A stretch of DNA of 64,000 nt, taken from positions 102,241 through 166,240 of the forward strand of contig JAQGDQ010000329.1 in assembly GCA_030141605.1 (NCBI GenBank), written 5' to 3'. This stretch comes from Tubiluchus corallicola (taxonomy: Eukaryota; Priapulida; Priapulimorpha; Priapulimorphida; Tubiluchidae). The position numbers were made by a program, and so were the translations under genes. The notes below the pieces were generated by a model that made no database searches, was not told the DNA's origin, and worked only from the letters and a program-made list of their open reading frames with translations. Positions 53,501 to 61,575 of the stretch are shown piece by piece; within the stretch, counting starts at the first letter, position 1; each line of letters starts with the position of its first letter.

Positions 53501-56500
53501 CAATATGCAGCTCATAATTAGAGGCATATACATTTTTGATTTATTGTTTATACCAGAATACATAATGGACGATAATTGCTATAACTAGAGGCTGAAGCTG
53601 AATCAGTCAATTGTCACTACATCAGCTGACTCACACAGTAAAACGGCTAGCTCGGCTGAAGTTGACCGACTTTTCAGCTGAGTTGGCTTAAAGAAAAAAA
53701 TCGGCTAAGTTGGTTAAAGCTGCGAATTTTTGTTAACTCAATAAATGATAAATTGTTAGTTAACTGTTAAATTATGGAGAAATTTTTTTTAATAATTCGT
53801 GTTGCTTAGACGCAGAAAAAAGTTGATGTACAAACTCAAATAATGTATTAGACATCAATCTTTTTTTATTATAAAAAAGCTACGGATTTATTGCAAATAA
53901 ATTTAAATCCAACGCTTGGTGAAGCTTATCATGATTACCGACGAATCAATACTAAAACACCAAAATAATCCGATATGTGTGACTAATGTTGCTGCCTATT
54001 TGTGCATTTAATTTTGAATTAACTGCTTTCTCGTTCAAAAATTTCTAAAGTTTAGTATCTCTGCCGGCTGAATCTGACAGACTGAATCTAACACACAATC
54101 TGACCACGAATCTGCAATGTGTTTGCCATATTTTAATCAGTAATTTCATCACCATCATCATAAGCCCATTACTTCAATTGTAGACATTGGCCCAGCAGAA
54201 TTCTAAAATAAAAGAAATCTGCCCTCAAGACAGGTAAACACAGCAGTAATCCAGCAAAAAACTAGACACTGCTATGCCAGTGGCTTGTTCATGAGCGCGA
54301 AAATCTTCGCAGCCAGCAAAAATTTCGGCTAGCTTGACTGACATCACTGAGTGGCTAGCAAGACTAAAGTTGGGTTTCTTATCAGCTAGGTCAACTGTAG
54401 ACATAAACTGGTTGGAACTCAGCTGAAATGGCTCAGCTCTGACCTTTAGCTATAATTAATTAATGATTAAGACAAAATCTGCACAAAGAAAAGTGTCGGG
54501 AGGCGTAGGAGAAAGGGTAGCAAAGGACCAATTGGTCAACAAGTCAGCTACTCTTCTCAGATTAGTAGAAATTGTTAGAAAAGTTTGCAGCTCTGCTGTA
54601 TAAGAGTAGTAGTAATTCAACTGTTACTGAAAAATCTATCAGGGGAACATGAAAGCGACAATGAAACAATATTGTAAAATGAAAAATATGGAATGATTCG
54701 CAACCAAATATGTAACTAAGAACTAACTGATTAAACTATAAAACAAGGGAACAAATCAAAACAAACCAAAAGAGAAGGTAAAATATAACTGAAGAATCAA
54801 TCAAGGAAACAAAATATGCATGATAAAAAAACGAAAAATATATCAATATAACAAAACAAAAATGTGCAATGACATTCCATATATCCATGATAACCAAATA
54901 TGTCAAGTATAATAGTGAATAAACTATAGCACAAGAGAGCAATTATAAACAGAAATGGAGCAAACAGAATATGCAATGAAAATTTAATAACTAAGTAAAA
55001 ATTAAGATAATGCTTAACCAATTCACACATGTCCAAATTAAGAACAGCTACAGTTACGAATCAAATTATTATCATTTCTATCAAAAGTAAAAAAGAAAAC
55101 CTTCAGATACGGGCTTCAACTTACTAAATTAGTATAATTGGTAAGACCACTAGTGTTAATAAAATTGTTAAGAAGATTGGCGCCCATTGCTTTCATTTAT
55201 CTTAGCCTAAGCCATAAATAGAGACGAGTGTTTCTTAAAAGAATACCTTTCATCGATGATTTGACACTTTCGACAAGATATAAATTTTCTGACTCGTAGA
55301 CGTCAACAAATTTGTCCAGTTTCATAGTAAACAGCCCACTAGATCTATTTTCCTTTTTTCCAATTTCCACTTCTACTTCCATCTCCCCATATTTATACCT
55401 AAAATAGTATGTACACAGGTTAAAATTAACATAATTTGGAAGTTAATAAAAATAATTTTATTTAATCTCATTTTGTAATATGTCATTTTGTCAAATTGAG
55501 GGGTAACCCGAACTAAAGCTTCTGTGCAGTTACACTTGTCATACTGCTTCCAGCTATTTCTTTTAGTAAAAATGTACGCACCTCCCAAAGTGGCTAAAAC
55601 AGTAACACCTACATCAGTTCAGTGTCACCACTTACCTTGATTCTTGTCCGGCCATAACCAATCGATGTCAGATCATTCAACATGACGCTTACCTGTTCGA
55701 AAGACTTAACAACAAAAGAAATTTCACAATTTAAATGTTCGCACCACCTGGTAAAATGTCACTGTGTCACCATCCCAATGTGCACCACTGATTCGCCAAA
55801 AAACACATTATTGCTCTTATTAATAGTATAACTTAATTTAAACTTTTGTTTAGTTAGCGAAGAGTTTGCTACGAATGCTCTGATTATTTTTTTCAAACTT
55901 TACAAAGTGGTGTCTAAACTTCTTCAAATGACTTACCATTAGAATAGTTGTGCCTAACAGTCATCACGGGAGCTTGAATTTACAAGTTTTATATATACAT
56001 GTACAGCAATACTGCTAGTGCAAGCCCTGTATGCAATAAGACAGCATGTAAGCAATGTAAAACTTCAAGATGAATTTTTCAAGCATAATTTATGAAGGTG
56101 CTTTCTTGTGGTGTAAGCTCCAATTTACAGAGTTATCACGATCATGTATGAGATATACCACATAAACATGAATGTAGCAAAGTTTTTAAGAATAGCATAA
56201 ATGATGGCATATACCTGGTAATAAGAAAACAGCAACCACTGCCACAAAACAGCAAAATAATGATTTAACTTCACGCATAACGCACAATATGATTTATATA
56301 ACATGTAACTGTTAAAACCTGTAATGTGAAAAAACAACATGTAACTCTGACTAGCTCAGATTCCAAAAACCTATCTAGATTGAACATGTACAACATTTAC
56401 ATTTACCAGTGGCTCTGGTTCACGCTAATGTAGTATTTAATTTAATAAGTGACAGGCTCATACCTTAACTGATCATCTGACCACGAAGTAAAAGCAGGTA

Positions 56501-56747
56501 AATCTCTACCAGCTCCTCTGAAAATTACTGGATTGTTCCATTTCACATAGTTATCAAAGAAATATTGTGGGTGGGGGACCTGATTTAATTCATCTACATC
56601 ACCTACAGGTGATCCATGAGAACCGAGAGGTTGCAAGTGTCCACTGGGCTCCTCTTTATCCTCATTGCCAAGTTCACATGACACACTTCGTTTTAGAAGC
56701 GAAATAATTAATAAACATTCAATGATGCAAAACAACGACACAGGCAT
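42731..56747 (-). CDS. ER-lumen JmjC (cupin-8) dioxygenase with EF-hand and HDEL, copy C (intact)
   Basis: Seven exons join in phase: 56464-56747, 55247-55398, 48247-48416, 47502-47659, 45017-45178, 43503-43605 and 42731-42883. Together they are 1182 bases, or 393 residues plus stop. Residues 1-24 form a signal peptide. The JmjC fold has iron ligands H180 and D182 (LHYDN) and H258 (GWPHYV), plus K195 at the position of the 2-oxoglutarate lysine in FIH-type enzymes. An EF-hand loop DSNEDGSISWQE lies at 349-360, and HDEL ends the chain. It should be an Fe(II)/2-oxoglutarate hydroxylase held in the ER lumen and possibly calcium-sensitive; the substrate is unknown. Intron 2 (about 6.8 kb) contains the opposite-strand GPCR at 50646-51638. 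Family placement is by motif, so an orthologue name is not given. Confidence 0.9.
43347..43492. repeat. Perfect 146-bp palindrome, copy C
   Basis: Same hairpin as in A and B. The adjacent exon 6 has diverged by several substitutions between C and the others, but the hairpin has not. Confidence 0.9.
43503..43605 (-). CDS. JmjC copy C exon 6 (EF-hand entry helix)
   Basis: Acceptor TGTTTTCAG and donor GGAAG/GTTCGT. Residues 309-343 encode the helix leading into the EF-hand loop. The 146-bp palindrome starts about 10 bases inside the following intron. Confidence 0.87.
44513..44540. repeat. (AT)n microsatellite, copy C
   Basis: About 28 bases of AT repeat, expanded relative to the roughly 10-base version at the same site in copies A and B. 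Confidence 0.85.
45017..45178 (-). CDS. JmjC copy C exon 5 (second iron histidine)
   Basis: Acceptor TTAAATAG and donor TTAAA/GTAAGA. Residues 255-308 begin GWPHYVRTPPGRSVAVNIWF, giving H258 and the conserved small-residue strand. Most of it is lost in copy B. Confidence 0.9.
45199..45982. other. Copy-C-only segment in JmjC intron 4
   Basis: About 785 bp separates sequences that adjoin in copy A (near 10918), just upstream of exon 5. It contains GGCCAGG...CCTGGCC motifs and a short open plus-strand frame (45601-45786) resembling no family I know. No terminal repeats or target duplication are clear. Confidence 0.5.
46485..46495. repeat. Short (AC)n allele, copy C
   Basis: Only about 11 bases of AC at the locus that is 77 bases in A and 101 in B. 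Confidence 0.9.
47502..47659 (-). CDS. JmjC copy C exon 4
   Basis: Acceptor GTGTTGCAG and donor ACAGG/GTTTGT. Residues 203-254 end in WISLEPGDCFYLPT, the typical JmjC strand before the second histidine. Copy A lacks its acceptor and first bases. Confidence 0.9.
48247..48416 (-). CDS. JmjC copy C exon 3 (HxD iron motif, 2OG lysine)
   Basis: Acceptor TTTTTTCTAG and donor AAG/GTTAGT. Residues 146-202 carry LHYDN (H180, D182) and GQKEIFLVDK (K195). Copy B has an 11-base frameshifting insertion here. Confidence 0.9.
50646..51638 (+). CDS. Rhodopsin-class GPCR, copy C
   Basis: An intronless ORF of 330 residues with the same seven-helix layout as A and B: sequons NCS, NDT and NTS, TM2 aspartate, two extracellular cysteines, DQY at the end of TM3, FWLP in TM6 and NPLIY followed by YREFR after TM7. 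Changes against B lie mainly in the N-terminus (IAYCND, FSYPW), TM3 (PFSAVIS), the TM4-ECL2 region (LISIG, EEVTTC), the third cytoplasmic loop (IVARHQ, SFKNEM) and TM7. An acceptor-like TGTTACAG ends at 50631, so a 5' UTR exon is probable. It lies in intron 2 of the only intact JmjC gene and runs against it, so the two transcripts could interfere or pair. The ligand is unknown; an adenosine/melanocortin-like relationship is only suggested. Confidence 0.93.
   Translation: MNCSELEIAYCNDTNTSFSYPWNMRRIALRCLLSGMVILLNSLVLTVFLTGRHSSFKDVKYFFLSLLAASDLITSLLYIIFTFTKYSNLSINTSKNFCLWTTSVMPFSAVISAFSLLAVAVDQYIAIVHPFHYQYVSKRKALVTMGVIVIYATVFTLMPLISIGVTDEEVTTCLTHKMYTFGYTVMLVTTMFFLPLFIIMCLYLRIFIVARHQIQAIAAQANQALTTPYVSFKNEMKVARTISLLIISLIIFWLPVSLALPINAYCGCEKWPLRRVGPLMIANSLINPLIYTVRYREFRSACKRILYCHSGWHENEIGMNIINGPTVSTI
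53586..54448. mobile_element. hAT-like non-autonomous element, copy C
   Basis: Third copy of the same insertion, with TAGAGGCTGAAGCTG at the left, CTCTGACCTTTA at the right and GCTATAAC/GCTATAAT flanks. Confidence 0.65.
55247..55398 (-). CDS. JmjC copy C exon 2
   Basis: Acceptor TTTTAG and donor AAAG/GTATTC. Residues 95-145 include a charged stretch (EMEVEVEIGKKENR) and then FTMKLDKFVDVYES. In A and B the first part of this exon is deleted together with intron 1. Confidence 0.88.
56464..56747 (-). CDS. JmjC copy C exon 1 (signal peptide)
   Basis: Starts at ATG (56745-56747) and encodes 94 residues plus two bases. The hydrophobic leader runs MPVSLFCIIECLLIISLL, followed by KRSVSC. The donor is AAG/GTATGAG. 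Copies A and B have TGA where this copy has leucine 13. Confidence 0.9.
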
Positions 56748-57038
56748 CTTTTAAACTGTTACCAGTAGTCCATTAACTCTGTTTCAACATCAGGCTGAGC
56801 AAAATGCCTAAGCAGCAATAAGAAATAGTATTAAATAATGACAAAATAATGTAAAAATAACATGGTAATCTCGATTAACTTAATCCATAACAGTATGAAC
56901 TGAAGAAAAACTAATGGTATGTACATATACATGTATATGGTGATGATTAAAAAAACAAATGACAGATGTGGTAGCAGGTTTAGCATCTAATAAATAACTA
57001 AACATAAGCGTTAAACATAAACCCAAATATAAAAACAC

Positions 57039-57151
57039 CTCGATAACTAGGCGCACCACCATGTGCAAGCGCTAACGATAATAATGTTGCTGGCAGGCTT
57101 TTTACATCACTGTCAAAGTGTGCTGATGAGACCACTCGTCTGACATGAAAC
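57039..57151 (-). other. Possible conserved coding exon upstream of JmjC, copy C
   Basis: Acceptor TTTCTAG, 113 bases with one open frame (FHVRRVVSSAHFDSD then LPATLLSLALAHGG), donor GAG/GTGTTT. Copy A differs at two residues without breaking the frame. A further minus-strand segment nearer JmjC exon 1 reads HFAQPDVETELMDYW before a TAA or a GTAACA donor, but the phases do not join simply. The gene is unknown. Confidence 0.32.
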
Positions 57152-57737
57152 CTAGAAATCTCCACAAAAGCCTAACAGCAAACATAATACTTGGCATGAT
57201 AAAAAGGACATTCATTAATAAAAATGCAAACATTGTGTACACTACATAAATGTAAAGTCCCTACAGTAGTGGAATATGGTTTACATCCATTTCCTAGAAA
57301 AAGTGTTGCCCAGAAAATTTTTCAAAGAAAAGCCATTTCTCAGAAATTTTTTTTTAACTTTTCTCAGTTTTTTTAACAGAAAAAATTACGGTTGCATTTT
57401 TAATTGCTAAATAGGCGATTTTAGTAGCAGAAAACTTCTATTTCTCTCTTTCCATTTGCTTCTCTTTCTTTATACTTCCTTCCCTTATTAGCCCCTCTCA
57501 CCTACCCCTCTCGCCCTTCCCATTTGTCTCTCCTGCCTTTCTCTCTCCTTCTCACTCTCCCTCTCTATCCTGCTTTTTTTCCACTATCTCACACCTTATC
57601 TCTATCCTTTCTTTTCTTTACCTATCCCGTTCTTCACTCCCTCTATCTCACCCATGTTGTTCTCTCTCTCTTCTTCTCATTCTCTCTCCTTCTTCCTCTA
57701 GCAGTTCCTTCTCCCCCTTTTCATTCTCTCTTTCACG

Positions 57738-57741
<4 letters not shown>

Positions 57742-57818
<77 letters not shown>
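57742..57818. repeat. (CT)n microsatellite
   Basis: About 77 bases of CT repeat with one interruption, within a longer polypyrimidine stretch (about 57440-57820) that spans the right edge of copy C. Confidence 0.95.
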
Positions 57819-57821
<3 letters not shown>

Positions 57822-57839
57822 CTGCTTTTTAATTATCTA

Positions 57840-58600
57840 CAACACTTTGGCTAACGACTATCAGAAATCAGAATTGTTTTTTCATAGGATTTGAAACGAG
57901 GTTTAATAAATAATTTAGAAAATGAAAACACCAAGGCTTTACAAACAATACAGGTTTCTGAATAGGGTCTGAATTTGCCAAAGTCCTTTGCCAATTATGA
58001 ATTATAGTCCTTTGCAAAATTTTTCACAAGTTGTTTTATGATATGACCGGTTCCTAGGTCATTAGAAATTCAAAATCTCAGTAAAAGAAACTGCATAGGA
58101 GTGAAATTCGTAAGTGCTCACCTAACAAATCAGGTCTGGCACTGCCAAACCCCAGTAGGCAAACACACATCGTGATCACACATTATTGGGCCTATGCAAA
58201 GATCAACTCGATTTTATATCTAGTCATTCTGACATTATAAATATAATTTTTTGCCTTAACGAGTTGACCAAATTTTTTGATCAATATGATCCCTATTAAT
58301 CAATACATGTAATTAAAATAAACTACTTTTTATTGAGTAACATTTAACTGTGCTTTAAAAATGATTTACTGCATTTTTCTGTGAATTTTATTTTCTATCA
58401 CATGACAGTTTTTGGAAGATATTCTGGGAAATAGCAATTACGGAAAAAATGTCTTCTGGGAAGATTTTTTCTGCAAAATCATTTTTTAGCAAAAGAATTT
58501 TCTATGAAATTTTCCAGTTTTCTAGTAAAAAGTTCTTCTGCGAAACAAGTCTTTCCTGTCAAATATACTAGTATTATCTGGAATCCATACTTTGCTAAAG
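57840..58600. other. Unduplicated AT-rich DNA; no gene seen
   Basis: I see no convincing coding or RNA gene before the LINE relic that begins near 58600. Confidence 0.5.
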
Positions 58601-58990
58601 ACTTATGCTTGATCAACGGCATCAAAAAAACGGCTCAAAGAAAGACTACAAAAATGGTTAATGGTTCAAAGAACTTAAGCGTCTAAGTTTACAAAATATG
58701 CTATTAACAAGAAAGATGATTTAAGACTTGTTCGTAAGCTTTTAATATCATCAAGGGTATTGGAGAGGTGGATGTGGGAAACTTCTTTACATTTAAGATT
58801 CATGGGAAGACGATATGTGAACATCAGTTGCAAATGTACAAGAAAAGAGCAAAATTGGATTTAAGGCAATATTTCTTTAGCCATAGGATAATTAATCTGT
58901 GGTGTGGATTGCCTCAAAAGGCTATAGAAGCATTTACAGTTAATCAGTTTAAAGGGGCCATCCAAACGAATGTTAATGATATTGAAGAAT
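58600..58990 (+). pseudogene. LINE reverse transcriptase C-terminal relic
   Basis: Plus-strand translation gives TAQRKTTKMVNGSKNLS, a stop-filled gap, then FNIIKGIGEVDVGNFFTF, KKRAKLDLRQYFFSHRIIN and LWCGLPQKAIEAFTVNQFK. This follows the pattern common at the C-terminus of CR1/L2-type LINE ORF2 proteins (RRATKM, KGI..VD..FFTF, LD.RKYFFS.RV...WN.LP). Several stops break it. It is a decayed fragment without recognisable ends. Confidence 0.75.
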
Positions 58991-59604
58991 GGAAGTTAGA
59001 TTGGACTCACAAAAAACAAGTTTGCAAACGAGTTTTCTCTACAGCATTATGTTCAAACCTCACTATAACATACATTATACCACCAAACTCGTTCACCACC
59101 TGCAAAATTGAACAAAACGGCTGTATTCAACTGTATATAAAAATAACCTGTTTTACTGCCACCTGTTACTCGCCATCTGCTGGGTAAATTAATGTATAGG
59201 TTCAGTGGGGAAATACTGCCCCATTGGCAGGTAATAATCGATAATTATACGATAATTTAGCAATACGAAACTAGATCTATGGTAATATTATAATAATCAA
59301 TAATTATATGATAATTTAGTAAAGTGAAACTAGATCTATTACTGGTAATCTATGGTAATAATCGATAATTATATGATAATTTAGTAACTCGAAGTTAAAA
59401 AACAAAGCATGGAAAAAAGTGCATTAAAAAATTTAAAACATTACTACTAACCAGTGTGAAATAAACGAACTGATTTCAAATATTCCACGAATCAGCTTTA
59501 AACAGTCACGAAGCTTTAAAAAAAATTTAAAAAATCTCCTCCCTCCCTTATTGACATCTTTTGAGCTCAAGGGGTAAGACAGAAACAATTTTTCGTGGCC
59601 GGCC

Positions 59605-59790
59605 TCATGTCGAGTAACGCGAGAGTGCTTTTGATATGTGATCTCTTTTTTCTGCTAATATTTTTGCTGACATTACTAGTTCAGTAGTGCTTCTGCTCTT
59701 CCTATATGCAGCTTGACTTGGTGGAATCTTGCCATTTAATCTGTCATGTATGCATCTGATCATGCATATAGCCAAAACTTGCCATAACAA
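59605..59790 (-). pseudogene. Reverse transcriptase fragment
   Basis: The minus-strand frame contains IPPSQAAYRKSRSTTELVMS and then AKILAEK, matching the conserved fingers/palm segment (PP.QAAYR.GRSTTE) of LINE reverse transcriptases. Only about 60 codons survive and no catalytic YADD is visible. It is probably an old truncated insertion. Confidence 0.7.
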
Positions 59791-60207
59791 ACTCGAATTC
59801 TAATCCAAAAATATCGCAAAACTAAATAAAGCACAAGCAGTACTCTTTACAAAAGCGTCAAAACATTCTGCCATAGTTTGGTTAGACCATAGAGCTATAG
59901 GTATACTGCGGATACATGTATTATGTTACCGTAGATCGACAGGGCGAAGCCTATTTATTTTTTAGTCTTTTTGCCCATAATTGTCTGTCTTAATAAACCT
60001 TTGTTAATTGTTTTATCACAAGTTTTTTCTCTTACGTTTTATAATATTAATATTAAGTAGCACACAACTTTTATAAGGTACAATGAAAGTTAAACTTTAA
60101 AATACATCAATACTAAGTGAGCACATCCCAATGAGTACAGAGCGTAGTGGATAATTTCTATTACATTCTCTGGTGTGTACTACTGATTGTGTCCTCAATC
60201 TGGTCTA

Positions 60208-60623
60208 ATGCACACTAGGGGTGAGCATCGAACGTTCGAATTCGATTCGAACGAGTTTTTTTAGTTCGAACTCGATTCGAATCCAAAACTATAGATTCGA
60301 ATAATTCAGCACTTCAATCACATATGTTCTTTATCACTAAAATGATCGAAACATCATGCAATAGCGTGATTTAGCTGTGATTTCTATGCACAATTTTATA
60401 CCAATTACTAGTCGTTTTATTGTAGAACAAAATCTAGTGACATGCATGATCTTTGTAAGACTAATTTTTACTGGTGGTTCGAAAACTAGTTCGAAAATCT
60501 TTCAATCTCAATTCGAATTCGGTTCGAATTCGAAACACTGAAGTTCGGTTCGATTCGAAAGTCACAAATTCGGGTCGATTCGAATTCGCTTTCTGGTAGA
60601 GAATGCTCACCCCTAATGCACAC
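60208..60623. mobile_element. hAT MITE with 8-bp target duplications
   Basis: The element runs 60216-60615 (400 bp) with exact 13-base terminal inverted repeats TAGGGGTGAGCAT. Identical octamers ATGCACAC flank it at 60208-60215 and 60616-60623. Length and terminal sequence suit a hAT non-autonomous element. The interior is full of palindromic TTCGAA/GAATTCGA motifs near both ends and encodes nothing. Confidence 0.93.
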
Positions 60624-60763
60624 CATACGTTATCAAAGGGTAACAACAAGCCAAGACTTAATGAATCTTGTGTGAGTTTTAATGTGGTTTATGTGGTTTC
60701 TCCACCCCTCTCCACTTGTAAGGGCAAACGATGAAATCAATTGCATTGATTACACTGTACCAC

Positions 60764-61575
60764 CTTTATTCTTCTTCACAATTTACTTTATCAAATTCCT
60801 TCAAAATGCTTTCCTCGCAAAACAAATAATCATTTGCATACTTGGATGATTTCATCAATTTTCCACTACAACAGCTTTCAACATCCTCTATTGAGATTTC
60901 ACCTCGATTTTCTCTAATCCTTTTACATTTGCTACAAGTAAATAAATGTTCTGTTGTCTCTAATTAACTATTACAATGGGACACATTAAATTTCTTATAA
61001 ATGAAGCCTTAAAATTTGCTTTTACTTTGACCATTATGTCCTAAGTCCACAAAATGTTTTTAACTCCTACATTTACAAAACGAATTTTGTAAAATAATCC
61101 TTCTGTTCCCATTTATTACTTTCCAGAAATCTTAATTTTGTGCTCTTATTTATATTTTCACTGCATTTGTCTTGTATTACAGATGTCATTTCAAATTTTA
61201 CACATTTTCCCACTCTGATTGCTTTTGATTTTTTACATATGGCTTGTCCATATTAAGTTCATAAATGTCTGCTATTTTTCAATTTCACTATACCAATTAC
61301 CATCATATCGGTACTTCATTTGCTACCTTTCACTTCCTGATATTAAGAGAATTCTGTAAAGCATAATTTTTTGTAGCAAATATGCTCTTCAGTTGGTTAT
61401 ATTCCCAATTCTGATATTAACCCCCAGTAACTTGTAGTTATAGCCATTCCCAACGTAATTCTTCCTGACTTGTCTTGAATGCTTTCCAATTCAAACCCAT
61501 TTCTTTTCATGTTTGACCACGTTTCAGAATTATTAATGATGGTATTGCAAGTGATTCATAGTTTCTACTGGCATG
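60764..61575 (-). pseudogene. LINE ORF2 C-terminal relic with zinc-knuckle remnant
   Basis: Read on the minus strand across frameshifts, pieces are ELESIQ-like, SYWGLISELGI, YKKLCF, then KLRFLESNKWEQKDYF, then SHCNS...ETTEHLFTCSKC and an open tail to TAA at about 60766. The order matches the end of LINE ORF2 proteins (YWGL..ELGI, then TKLRFL, then a CPxC...TEH...C knuckle). Many stops and shifts show that it is long dead. Confidence 0.65.

Larger units (their letters stand above)
39672..57590 (+). repeat. Segmental duplication, copy C
   Basis: Third direct copy, holding the only intact JmjC gene. Homology with A and B stops near 57590 inside a pyrimidine-rich stretch. A and B instead run on into about 280 bp of junction sequence leading to the next copy, so the duplication breakpoint lies in this CT-rich tract. 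Confidence 0.93.

Noticed and set aside
57524-57832. A 102-codon Leu/Ser-rich plus-strand frame
   Set aside because: It translates the CT-rich tract and microsatellite.
59000-59187. The open frame after the LINE relic as part of a real protein
   Set aside because: It shows no LINE-like pattern after about 58990; probably chance.
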